17,500 bases of DNA from Glandiceps talaboti (lineage: Eukaryota; Hemichordata; Enteropneusta; Spengelidae): positions 4,732,501-4,750,000 of the forward strand of contig NC_135553.1 of assembly GCF_964340395.1 (NCBI RefSeq), written 5' to 3'. The number at the start of each line of letters is the position of its first letter. The first letter of the stretch is position 1. This document shows, one piece after another, positions 1 through 17,500 of the stretch. The position numbers and the translations under genes were made by a program. Under the pieces are notes generated by a model. It did no database searches and was not told where the DNA came from. It saw nothing but the letters and a program-made list of their open reading frames with translations.

Positions 1-9376
<9,376 letters not shown>

Positions 9377-9510
9377 CTCAACTGTATACTAGCATGTGAT
9401 TCAACCGTACAATCCTATGACACGAGGTGCATACACGGGACAGGCAGCCAAAATATCAGTTGTCAATCAATTTGTTGTGAGAACCAACGAGAATATAGCA
9501 TCAGGTACAT

Positions 9511-9525
9511 CGACCTTGAAGGTCA
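9511..9525. promoter_or_regulatory. Everted nuclear-receptor-like half-sites upstream of gene A
   Basis: CGACCT TGA AGGTCA is an outward-facing pair of AGGTCA-type half-sites with a 3-nt spacer (one mismatch in the left half), 135-149 bp upstream of gene A's first ATG. GACCTT and AAGGTC are perfect arms around one base. Position and symmetry make it a plausible receptor site. No TATA box or start site could be identified nearby. Confidence 0.3.
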
Positions 9526-9864
9526 ACATAGATAATGGTTGGAGTATCCCCAGTATCATCCTGTCACACCATTTAGATTTATGACTTACTTCGAGACCAA
9601 AGTAGGTTGTTAGGAACAATTAGGACACGTCATGGGCACTGTCTCTGTGCAAGTGTTACGACTCACAGATCTAAATTATATCCATTCAGGATATTGTAGT
9701 GAATTTTCATCTTGAACTCTTACTTGAAGTCAAAAAGCTTATGAACTTTGTACTTACAGTGACATTCCGTTACGCCTAACACATCTCGACATTGCCGGGT
9801 ATTTCGGGATTGTTTGTACCAGGTACGATTGAACTAGTTTTAATATGACATGATGTGTTAATTT

Positions 9865-9906
9865 TAGAACTTCATTATATGAATTAATCGTTTTGTAGAA
9901 GTTCTA
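9865..9906. repeat. 9-bp inverted repeat TAGAACTTC / GAAGTTCTA
   Basis: Perfect arms at 9865-9873 and 9898-9906 with a 24-nt AT-rich loop, about 0.5 kb upstream of gene A. Confidence 0.55.
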
Positions 9907-9909
9907 TTT

Positions 9910-10260
9910 TTAGACTAGCAAAACAAAGTATAGGGCAAATTTAGCGTGCGTAGCATCCCTAAAGTTTCCACTGTGTATTCCAAAGTTCAAAAACTGACGA
10001 TGAGTGCCAAACTCAGTTTTCAGATAAATTGGCGAAATTTGTACGACATTGACAGCCAAATGTCGTAAAGTAAATATTGAATAGTAACCCTAGTAGAAAA
10101 TTATATACAATAAAGTTTGCCTAAAGGTATTTTTCATTGTTATTTTTCTGTTCTAGCCAAAACACGTCAATGGTAAAGTTTGACTGCATAGCATGCCTAC
10201 ATTTTCTATTATGAATTCCAAAGTTCAAAAGCTGATGATAAACACTAAATAAACTCTTTG
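9910..10260. repeat. Two diverged direct copies of a unit of about 110 bp
   Basis: Copy 1 (about 9912-10027) and copy 2 (about 10152-10265) share CTAGC-AAAACA, TAGCAT-CCT and an exact ATTCCAAAGTTCAAAA (9977-9992 and 10215-10230), offset 238 bp. They are too diverged to identify; either an old local duplication or two copies of an unknown element. Confidence 0.55.
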
Positions 10261-10551
10261 GATAACAGAATGATGTGCTGATATCATGAACATCAAATGT
10301 GTGGACGTTCAAATTTTGTATATCATGATGATAGTTACACGTTTATTACTATCGACAAGATTTTTATTTGTGAAGGTTATAAATCCCAAAATTACATTGC
10401 ATATCTAAAGCACGTAGTTGAAATACAGTAACATTTACAATATCATGTGAGATGATTGACATGGTAATACATGAAGTACATACAAAAAAAACCTTCTCAC
10501 TGTTTGTTTTGTTAGTCATTTCTATTAGACATCTTATATTTCCTATTCTAG

Positions 10552-10557
10552 TTTATT
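10552..10557 (-). terminator. Candidate poly(A) signal AATAAA for gene B
   Basis: TTTATT on the plus strand reads AATAAA on the minus strand, about 350 nt past gene B's stop, and is the first exact hexamer downstream. Others follow at 10368-10363 and 10347-10342. In AT-rich DNA such hexamers are common, so this is only a candidate. Confidence 0.25.
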
Positions 10558-10690
10558 GAATAATCCAAAAGAGTTTTCAAAGTTAAAGCCAAATGACCAT
10601 ATTCTCTCAAATATTAATTTCAAACCACGGTTGCTAAGGAGATATTGATTATCGGCAACCCATGCAAATGACATGTCTTTGTAATCACCT

Positions 10691-10858
10691 AGTCACACAC
10701 GACTGTAAGAATAACTTTTATCAAAACAATGAACACCATGTTGTTTCAACAGGCATCACAGTATGTGTACGTGCAATCAGGAGATGCTGTGGACGAGGAA
10801 ACCTTCTAATCACTGATACTCGTTCCTGGACAAGAAGGCAGCGCTCTTAACGATTCAT
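10691..10858 (-). pseudogene. Frame-broken tandem copy of the distal part of gene B's last exon
   Basis: The segment matches 10859 to about 11000 with small indels, as head-to-tail units of about 168 bp. Shared plus-strand blocks include AAAACAATGAACACC, ATCACAGTA, GGACGAGGA, ACTCGTTCC and AAGGCAGCGCTCTTA. Read on the minus strand it begins KSAAFLSRNEYQ and then hits a stop, where gene B has [17 protein letters not shown]-stop end survives in another frame. It has no acceptor of its own and probably lies in gene B's 3' UTR. Confidence 0.8.
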
Positions 10859-10907
10859 CAGTCACAATCTAAGAATAATTATTATGAAAACAATGAACAC
10901 CTTTGTT

Positions 10908-11118
10908 TCAGCAGTCATCACAGTACGTACAATCAGGATATGCTGCGGACGAGGACACCTTTTTATCATACTCGTTCCAGAAGGCAGCGCTCTTAGAGTC
11001 CAAATCGTTACTGGTAGTACAAGGTAAGTCGATATGAAACAAGTCAGATGTCTCTGGGTCAAAGGTTTTCCATTTGTGATCTATGTTTGGTATTGTTTCA
11101 CCGTCAGAGGTTGGGTTA
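10908..11118 (-). CDS. Gene B terminal exon with stop, ends in CTYCDDC
   Basis: The exon encodes [42 protein letters not shown] and then [10 protein letters not shown] followed by TGA. It is 211 nt including stop, with acceptor TTTTCAG. The first two blocks match gene A exon 9. A broken tandem copy of the distal half lies just downstream at 10691-10858. Confidence 0.91.
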
Positions 11119-11307
11119 CTGAAAATGTAATAAAGAATACATGCCTAAAGAATACATGCCGAAAACTATAGTTTGATCTCAGACTCTATGCACTCTCAGA
11201 GACTGAGATGTCCCCTCATATCCAGTTATATTAGTAAACACTCATCCCTGTTTTTCCTCTCACTCACCCCCTCTTCTCTACCCTCCCTCCCTGTCTGTAT
11301 GTCTGTA

Positions 11308-11376
<69 letters not shown>

Positions 11377-14300
11377 CGCTCCACCAACAACACTCCTCGC
11401 TTAATTTACAAGCATCTGGATACCACAAACAGCATATATTTATGAACTATAAACTTTAGAATCGTATACAGTACCGATACAGTTATTTAATTGGTCTATA
11501 GATGAATACGGTGTGAATTTAAAGATAACTGATAAGACAGCACAATATATTCAAACTTAGTACATAGTAATTGAACGATTCAAAATATTCACTGCAATGT
11601 CGACACAATGCATGCATATCTAAAATTTATTTACCCATATTTGGCAAAATTAGTCCAAAGTGACATCACTGTATCACTCATCGATCTATCAAGGTCAGTC
11701 CAGTCACGTCGACGGTCATTTTCGTACGGTACACCGAATAGATAAAACAGTTCTTCACCGTGTACAACACCTGGACATGAACGAGGAACAGGCTGACGTT
11801 AAAACGATTATATCAAAATCAATCATACCGCAGCAGCTGAAACAAAATCTATAACACTCACCAACTGACGAACTCCAGAGACAATGTATTGAATCACCTC
11901 CTTATATTCTTTGTATACCCTATGCCTGCAATATTGAACATCTAACAAGGTATCGGAACAATATCGATGTGAACTTCGACCACATTTCTGAAGTGATCCA
12001 TACCGTTTCATTCCTTTCGTGAAATTCGATAACCCTTCTCAAATCCAACTAAATATCTATTCAACGATCCATAATCCTAAGTTTAACTTCACCTTGTCAA
12101 TGAGTAGACTGTTATCAACCCTCAGCAAGAAATTCACACTCCAGTTGCACTCATTGCTTTATTTATCAGTCATGATTTATTTCAAGTACATTTAACGTGG
12201 TATGGAATAATAGTATACCATGTACAGAAATCAGGTGAGGTAACGTAACATACATCGCTACCACCGGGTACACAAGCTTGTCTCATTCATGTAGCACACA
12301 ATGGCATGACGTCTTTAACATGACTGCCATCGAGTCGATAGACGTATGAAATGTCGTAACATGCCCACACAGCACCACAGTCAGTGAAACAATATTTCGG
12401 TAGATATTCCTTCGTTTTGATCACCAATGCAACAAGTTCATACACAACAGACCTGACCGTGGACTTATTTCAATCAATGTTGTCAAAAGTAGTTAAGAGA
12501 GTTTCAACTTATTTTCAGTGGTTTATTTTATTGTTGATGTCACTTTTACATTCACATCAGTTTCAGCAATTTGAGTTGTGTACTTAGTGGCCTCATATAT
12601 TCAAAAATGTAAAAACAACAACCACGGACATATGCTTTGAAGAAGAAGTTAGACAACAAATTTTAGAAACTATCTCTACGAACGTAGTTCATTAATTCCA
12701 GTGAACTGAACACCCTCTTCCCCTTTTAGAAAGAGGACTTCTCATTTTGAACAAATGCAATAATATGGGACTACTAGTATCTTGGTCAAGTTTTGATTTG
12801 AATTGTACAAACCTGTCCAACTTGGAAGCGGATTAGTCTCTGACATATAATCAAAGCGATAGAAATATGTTGGCACGGAATCCTCGGCAATCAGTCGGGT
12901 TTGGAGATATACTCCAGCCATGTAACCTCGATCAACACCTAACTAAGATGAAAACATTCAAAATAAATTATTAATCAAAATGTAGAGATTAAAAAGGCAC
13001 ATACATACATGCATACATACATGCATACATACATACATACATACATGCATACATACATACATACATACATACATACATACATACATGCATACATACATAC
13101 ATACATACATACATACATACATACATACATACATACATACATACATACATACATGCATACATACATGCATACATACATACATACATACATACATGCATAC
13201 ATACATACATACATACATACATACATACATACATACATACATACAGGCAGGCACGAAAAAGCTCATAACTTTGTTTCGTATCAAGTACTCACCTTTACGT
13301 AGCTATCTCTCAATTCAATTCCATCATCCGGGTTCTTCCATGGCGTGTAACGAAAGTTTATTGAATTGAAAATGTCATTATAAGCTACAGTATCATCACC
13401 AGCTCCATTCTCGTTGTAAACCCTCGAGTTGACGACCCGTGTCGTTATCAAATCTTCAAACTTTTTCTTCGAAATACCATTGTTATTAACCCCTGGAATA
13501 ACCACTGCAGAAATAAATACAAAATCAGTGTTACAAGTACGAATTGAAATATAAAAATCCAAGGGAATGAAATTCATTTAGTAAATATTTGCCCAATATA
13601 TTTGTTACAAACATGTCGGTTTTTGGTCTTTTTAATCTATTGCCAAATCTGAATAAGATATGACAGTAGACACTCATATTATCAAAATGAGTTATCATAG
13701 TTATGGTGTACATCAGTTTTATTATGAATAAATAATATTGAATGCATCCGTCTTACGAAAGCGAACAATTCTTTATTTTCAATTTCTATTTTCAATGAGG
13801 GCTACAGGGCTAAGCTTTGATGACGCATGCGCAGAAACGGATTGCTACCTGTATGTTGATAACCTGACATGACCTACAATTAAATTTAGGTCAGCTAAAT
13901 GTACATGTATGAGGATTAGTCATAGAAATACAAGGTTTATAAAACACCCTTCCGGGAACCATTCCGAGTGCTAGATTCCACTGAATTATTAAAGAAACAA
14001 GGTCCATTTTGAGAAACTACCTCATAGTCGCTAAATAAAATATTACATGAAACTCAATTATTTCAATGTGTGCCTTGAAGCGAGTGTAATATTTCCAGAT
14101 AACAGTGACATGTTTACACATGTGCGGTTTCTCAACAATCTTGATTTTAACAATAACTTTTTGTAAAAAAAAAATAATTACGTCGACAAATTGTTCAACG
14201 AGCTTGACGAAATGTGAGCCTCGGACTAAAGAGATTATGCTTAGTTAGTAGAATTGCATTACTAGTAATATGTAACTCTTTAAAACAAAAACAAAAAAAT

Positions 14301-14615
14301 AAATAGAAAATTTTCAGATCTGACCCGTTTCTCTTTAATTACTATAAGTTGATTCGAATGAGGGTAATATACTAACATAAAGTGTATCCGTTCTCATGCC
14401 TTGTATATCCACTAAGCCATGGTACTTTGTTGTAGTCTCCATTAACCATCATTGTGTAAGGATCGTCTGGCATGAAACCACCAGGTCCATCCACTATTGG
14501 ACAAAATGGAACCATGTCACCTTCCGTCTATTGTATTGAGGGAAACATGTGAAAACTCTGTCAGTCTTGAAAACATAACACTTTTATTTTCTTGGAAATA
14601 ACAACAACAACAACA

Positions 14616-14650
<35 letters not shown>

Positions 14651-15169
14651 AACAACAACTTCAACAACAACAATGGACTAAAAAGAAGAACCGGGTGTGT
14701 GTGCACGAGTTCCGTACAAGTAACAGAATCGTGAAGTAATAAGTAATGGTCAATAACAATATTACAGTAATCATTTTACTAGCGAAATGTTAAAGACATG
14801 CAGAATTGATCATGAGATGTATCGTCATAAATATTCAATACTCATTTCCACTAGTTTCTTCCTAATCCGAGGTAATAATCTTAAAACTACATATCAGTTC
14901 TGGACTGGACTTACAAAACTAGAAGAGGCAGTTGCAATTTCATAGGCGTTTCTTGTCCTGAGGCATTCCACCAATTGATCAGAAGGTTCCGTCGGACAAT
15001 CCATCATCTCGGCCAACCTCTTGGTATTCTTAACAATGTCATATGGGGGAAGTTTAAAACCGAAAGGTACAAATGCACTTCCACTTTGTGCTATTGCCCG
15101 ATGAAATAGACCTACAATCAAATGAAGAGTATCAGTGTAGAGTAAAAGAAGGACACCCGACCAGGCCAC

Positions 15170-15211
<42 letters not shown>

Positions 15212-16134
15212 GTTATCTATATCAGTGTTCACACTGTCAAACAAAATGGGAGCGCTACCATTTGATTGATTTCATTATATGTAAAAAAAACACACGCATA
15301 ATTGAGTAGTCGCAATAAACTACTCAGTCACTCCGTTTAGCTAATACTAGTATATAGCGCCCCCAGGCGACCGTAATCTCTGAATTATACGGATGTTTGA
15401 TAAATGCCACGCTTCGTTTGTTACATATTAGCAATTAAGAACAATTAATGGCATACAATGAGATGTATACAAGGGGTACCGTGAATAATTAATGTACATG
15501 CACTACCAGCACTGCATTAACATATGTTTTACATTTAAAAAAGTAAAAATCACATTTTCTAAACCTGTGTGTATAGGATGGAATATTTTCATCAATCCAT
15601 ACTTTAAACTGGTAAAATTTATGGTTATCCTGAAGATTGTATATGGATGGCTATAGACACGGGGAAGCCAAATACTGCAAAACACTCTCGCCAATGATTA
15701 TATCGTAGCTGGCTGTTGGGAAACGAAGAAAAGCAATATCGAGAATAACTTCCTGACTCGCTCGCATACATAAGTGCATTGACTTGTTTGTTTGTTTGTA
15801 TGTTTGTTCGTTTGTTTGGGCGTTTATTTTTCACAAATGTCTATACAGTAACAACACCATCGACCTGTACAGTTAAAATGTACATGTGTCGTTGATCTGT
15901 AATAAGTGTACAAAGATTCATAGTACATGTATACAGAAAATTATTCACCTTTAGCCTTGGGTGAGATGACTTGTAAACCAACACTGGCGGCGCCTGCACT
16001 TTGTCCAAAAAGAGTAATCGAAGAGTTGTCTCCACCGAAATAATGGATATTGTCATTTACCCACTGAAGAGCTGCAACTTGGTCCAGGGTTCCGTAATTG
16101 CCTCGGGCTGCATCATCATTCGTGCTGAGAAAAC
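10908..16134 (-). CDS. Gene B: cholinesterase/carboxylesterase-family protein, 5'-incomplete, seven visible exons with stop
   Basis: This is a paralogue of gene A, lying upstream on the same strand. Exons 16134-15949, 15111-14915, 14527-14377, 13504-13293, 12942-12813, 11770-11635 and 11118-10908 join in frame into 407 residues ending at TGA (10910-10908). The visible part begins inside the FLSTNDD signature. It carries GQSAG with the serine at residue 46 of the visible part, acid E173 in RHENG, and histidine H296 in [12 protein letters not shown]. All triad residues are present, so a working hydrolase is likely; the substrate is unknown. Exon order and phases equal those of gene A exons 3-9. 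The protein ends in CTYCDDC with no membrane helix or GPI-like hydrophobic tail, which suggests a soluble secreted product. N-terminal exons are not in the window. Confidence 0.9.
11131..11160. repeat. Perfect 15-bp tandem duplication TAAAGAATACATGCC
   Basis: Two exact adjacent copies (11131-11145 and 11146-11160) lie 13 bp upstream of the terminal-exon acceptor of gene B, where a branch point would be expected. Confidence 0.9.
11292..11376. repeat. (TGTC)n tetranucleotide array
   Basis: About 85 bp with two TGTA variants at its left end, in the gene B intron before the terminal exon. Confidence 0.96.
11635..11770 (-). CDS. Gene B exon: catalytic histidine segment ([12 protein letters not shown])
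   Basis: [15 protein letters not shown] is a textbook H-G-x-E-L-x-x-x-F-G histidine motif, followed by [11 protein letters not shown]. 136 nt, phase 1 in and phase 2 out, as in gene A exon 8. Acceptor CATGTCCAG, donor TATGG|GTAAAT. Confidence 0.91.
11855..12195 (+). other. Coding-like stretch of unknown origin in a gene B intron
   Basis: A plus frame of 55 codons (11855-12019) containing [20 protein letters not shown] is followed by a second frame of 58 codons (12019-12195). Base composition is less AT-skewed than the flanks. It may be a relic of a retroelement ORF with a frameshift, but I recognise no domain. Confidence 0.25.
12196..12812. other. Rest of gene B intron, nothing recognised
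   Basis: AT-rich. The plus ORF at 12384-12587 shows no family features. Confidence 0.55.
12813..12942 (-). CDS. Gene B exon: YFYRFDY segment
   Basis: The exon includes [19 protein letters not shown], then [14 protein letters not shown] and LPSWTG, the family strand before the catalytic histidine. At 130 nt it is too short for a long ORF. The acceptor has two adjacent AGs (TTAGTTAG); only the first keeps phase with the previous exon. Donor ACAG|GTTTGT. Confidence 0.87.
13000..13245. repeat. (CATA)n array with CATG variants, about 245 bp
   Basis: The longest array in the window. Most units are CATA, with single CATG units recurring at irregular spacing. It starts about 55 bp upstream of the 12942 acceptor and ends 48 bp before exon 13504-13293, so it fills the intron. 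All IHTY and MYVC ORFs here are artefacts. Confidence 0.97.
13293..13504 (-). CDS. Gene B exon: variable helical region
   Basis: Starting [20 protein letters not shown] and ending in IELRDSYVK, this is the poorly conserved region between acid and histidine, 212 nt. It is recognised mainly by position, by phase match to gene A exon 6, and by clean signals (acceptor TTCTGCAG, donor AAG|GTGAGT). Confidence 0.88.
13505..14376. other. Gene B intron, one CG-rich palindrome, otherwise nothing
   Basis: An 872-bp AT-rich intron. At 13823-13833 ACGCATGCGCA stands out: it contains palindrome CGCATGCG and resembles an NRF1-type site. No gene is seen. Confidence 0.55.
14377..14527 (-). CDS. Gene B exon: catalytic acid segment
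   Basis: The exon encodes [18 protein letters not shown], then MPDDPY and [14 protein letters not shown]. Glu in HENG occupies the catalytic acid position. It is 151 nt, the same as gene A exon 5. The donor TTTAT|GTTAGT is the weaker GTTAGT type; the acceptor is ACAATAG. No long ORF marks this exon: it was found by homology to gene A and phase. Confidence 0.88.
14600..14673. repeat. (ACA/ACG)n triplet array
   Basis: AAC units, then about ten GAC units, then AAC again, in one register, in the gene B intron upstream of exon 14527-14377. Confidence 0.93.
14915..15111 (-). CDS. Gene B exon: post-nucleophile segment ([12 protein letters not shown])
   Basis: [14 protein letters not shown], then [19 protein letters not shown] and [13 protein letters not shown], match the second conserved block of the family including its cysteine pair. 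197 nt. Acceptor TTGTAG, donor TTT|GTAAGT, phase 0 out. Confidence 0.92.
15171..15211. repeat. (CAGA)n tetranucleotide array
   Basis: Ten perfect ACAG units 60 bp upstream of the 15111 acceptor. It is the reverse complement of the TGTC array at 11292. Confidence 0.95.
15212..15948. other. Gene B intron with an inverted repeat and a TTTG-rich tract
   Basis: TGAGTAGT/ACTACTCA (15303-15310 and 15319-15326) is a perfect 8-bp stem with an 8-nt loop. A TTTG-rich tract lies at 15784-15818. The minus ORFs at 15503-15834 show no family features. Confidence 0.55.
15949..16134 (-). CDS. Gene B exon with nucleophile elbow (GQSAGA)
   Basis: The exon carries [33 protein letters not shown] and [13 protein letters not shown]. 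The nucleophile motif is G-Q-S-A-G rather than GESAG, a common carboxylesterase variant. It is 186 nt, phase 1 in and out, as in gene A exon 3. Acceptor TTCCCTAG, donor AAAG|GTGAAT. Confidence 0.93.
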
Positions 16135-16767
16135 CTAGGGAATACACGTGAACAGAATTATTGAAACCTGAGAAGATCACTGAAACGGAAGAAGGCACCT
16201 GGATGGGATTGTTGACACAATTCTAGATTTGCTGAATATTTATCTCCAAGCTAACATCACTGTAAAAGCTACACGTTTCAGACGTACTTTGTTCTTCTTG
16301 GTTTTGAAATGTGAAGTTTCAATCAATGTTGAGGATTTTGTAATGTTCTATGCCTAGCTTCATATAATACAAGTACTCCCGATTGAGCCGATAGGGAATT
16401 GCAATAAGATCACTATTTTGTCTAAAGTACAGTCTGCTCAACATCGACGACGTAGTTGTTGATTTGTTCTCCTTTATTGGAAACATTGCTCAGTGAGAGT
16501 CGAATTACACTTGTTTATGAGCCTATCGTAATAAAGAAGTGATAATCAAGATTACAAGACGCAACACTTTCAATACCAGAGTGCAGAAACACTTGGTACT
16601 TTCTCTTACAACCAAAACAATGCCTCCGGCGTTATTCAAAACTAAGTAAGTGTTACATTGTGTAACTCTGGCTGTTCCGAATATATACAGCGATCGCGAA
16701 CGAATGTAAGTTATGCAGAACTTAAGTCAGAACGAATATAATTGTAGCTTGTTTCTGTCTGTTGCTG

Positions 16768-16888
16768 AGAGTCATTTTAACGACTCTATAGCGTCTCATG
16801 TTTAGAGGACTTGGATTTTGACCGCCGAGCGGTGAGCATCTCTCCTGGTTCAGGCTTTGGGGTGAGACCGGCCGTAAGGCCGGACTCA
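16768..16888 (+). repeat. Cluster of three stem-loops, SINE-like or structured element
   Basis: Stem 1: AGAGTC/GACTCT (16768-16773 with 16782-16787). Stem 2: ACCGC/GCGGT around CGA (16821-16833). Stem 3: TGAG-A-CCGGCC, loop GTAA, GGCCGG-A-CTCA (16863-16888), ten pairs with one A-A mismatch and a GNRA-type loop. The block is more GC-rich than its surroundings. GGTTCAGGCTT at 16848 only weakly resembles a B box. Confidence 0.5.
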
Positions 16889-17321
16889 GTGCTTTGATAA
16901 ATACTGTCTATGTTCCAGTTACACAACACCATACATCGTCTCGTATATTATCCTTGCATTACAAGGCTTGTAGATCTTACATGTTAATATTTGATAACGG
17001 TATCACTATAAGGATAATCCCCATGTCAACTTTTCTTAAAGCAATCTTGTATACCCTATAAATCTTAAGCTATGTATAATATTTTACATAATTCATAATA
17101 CTCCATATTGTTTGCATGGGTAACATGGGAATAACGGATTTGGATTACATGATGTTTTTCAGAGTATCTTATTGCTTGTACGAGTAATGAAGACGAACAT
17201 TTCATATGTGTATAATGAGTTTAGGAGAGCTAGTGTGTGTCGACAGGAATTAACGCATTGGTTGGTAGTTAGGGTAACGCCTTAGACTTGAAGCTGCCTG
17301 AGTACAAGCCCGAGTAGTGAT

Positions 17322-17374
17322 TGTGGTGGTGGTGGTGGTGGTGGTGGTGGTGGTGGTGGTGGTGGTGGTGGTGG
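17322..17374. repeat. (GGT)n triplet array
   Basis: About 17 perfect TGG units, followed by GATGATGCTGATGAT. Confidence 0.95.
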
Positions 17375-17432
17375 GGATGATGCTGATGATATGGTAGTTG
17401 TGGTTGTGGCAGGTCACGACAGCGATGTACAA

Positions 17433-17497
17433 CCGACATTTGTAATAATTGCCGACATTTGTAATAAACCGAATAAAATTGCCGACATTTGTAATAA
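17433..17497. repeat. Three copies of CCGACATTTGTAATAA at the right edge
   Basis: Exact 16-mers start at 17433, 17452 and 17482 (offsets 19 and 30). The repeat may continue past the window. Confidence 0.9.
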
Positions 17498-17500
17498 GGT

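Larger units (their letters stand above)
9377..10690. other. Gene B to gene A intergenic spacer
   Basis: No gene is recognised. It holds the presumed gene A promoter (everted half-sites at 9511-9525), an inverted repeat at 9865-9906, and two diverged copies of a 110-bp unit. The plus ORFs at 9353-9584 have no recognisable features. Confidence 0.65.
16135..17500. other. Upstream intron or flank of gene B, no exon seen
   Basis: The minus strand was read for the missing HGGG/NYRLG exon and for a signal peptide; neither is present. The segment holds a stem-loop cluster (16768-16888), a GGT array and an edge repeat. Confidence 0.6.

Noticed and set aside
16440-16500. Missing gene B exon around NYVVDVEQ on the minus strand
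   Set aside because: Only a chance Asn-Tyr; no GGG motif, no NYRLG and no suitable donor in phase 1.
17433-17497. A CRISPR-like array
   Set aside because: Three 16-bp copies with spacers of 3 and 14 bp in an animal genome; spacing and length do not fit.

Overview
The window looks like AT-rich nuclear DNA of an invertebrate animal. Genes are split by short GT-AG introns, simple-sequence arrays are dense, and there are degraded LINE and tRNA-SINE-like pieces. The encoded proteins are animal cholinesterase/carboxylesterase-family enzymes (alpha/beta-hydrolase fold, COesterase type). I cannot fix the phylum from sequence alone; a marine deuterostome or lophotrochozoan would fit, and this is inference.

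Two paralogous esterase genes lie head to tail on the minus strand. Gene B is upstream (right). Seven of its exons are visible between 16134 and the stop codon at 10910-10908; its 5' exons (signal peptide, oxyanion-hole exon) are beyond the right edge or across an intron longer than 1.3 kb. Gene A follows after 1.53 kb. It starts at 9376 and has nine visible exons down to the left edge, where its last visible exon is still open. The seven exons shared by both genes have the same order and the same splice phases, and two of them (186 and 151 nt) have identical lengths, so the pair arose by tandem duplication. Each keeps a Ser-Glu-His triad (A: S305/E431/H547; B: GQSAG serine, HENG glutamate, VVHGEE histidine). 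Both are predicted to be secretory-pathway hydrolases; gene A has a clear signal peptide.

The most unusual coding feature is in gene A. The loop between the two cysteines that form the cholinesterase omega loop is 104 residues long instead of about 26, and is rich in Pro, Ile and Leu. The most unusual non-coding feature is just past gene B's stop codon: the distal part of its last exon is tandemly duplicated as a frame-broken copy.

Region by region. 1-233: last visible exon of gene A. 234-1978: intron holding an antisense LINE 3' end, a (TA)40 array and a minus-strand SINE-like unit. 1979-9376: the other eight exons of gene A, with introns holding a second LINE fragment (3541-3789), a tRNA-SINE-like element (5803-5940) and several microsatellites. 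9377-10907: intergenic, with a nuclear-receptor-like everted repeat near gene A, a diverged 110-bp duplication and the broken exon copy. 10908-16134: gene B, with more microsatellites in its introns. 16135-17500: no recognisable exon, but a cluster of three stem-loops and a short tandem repeat running off the right edge. I see no RNA gene, CRISPR array or intact transposon.
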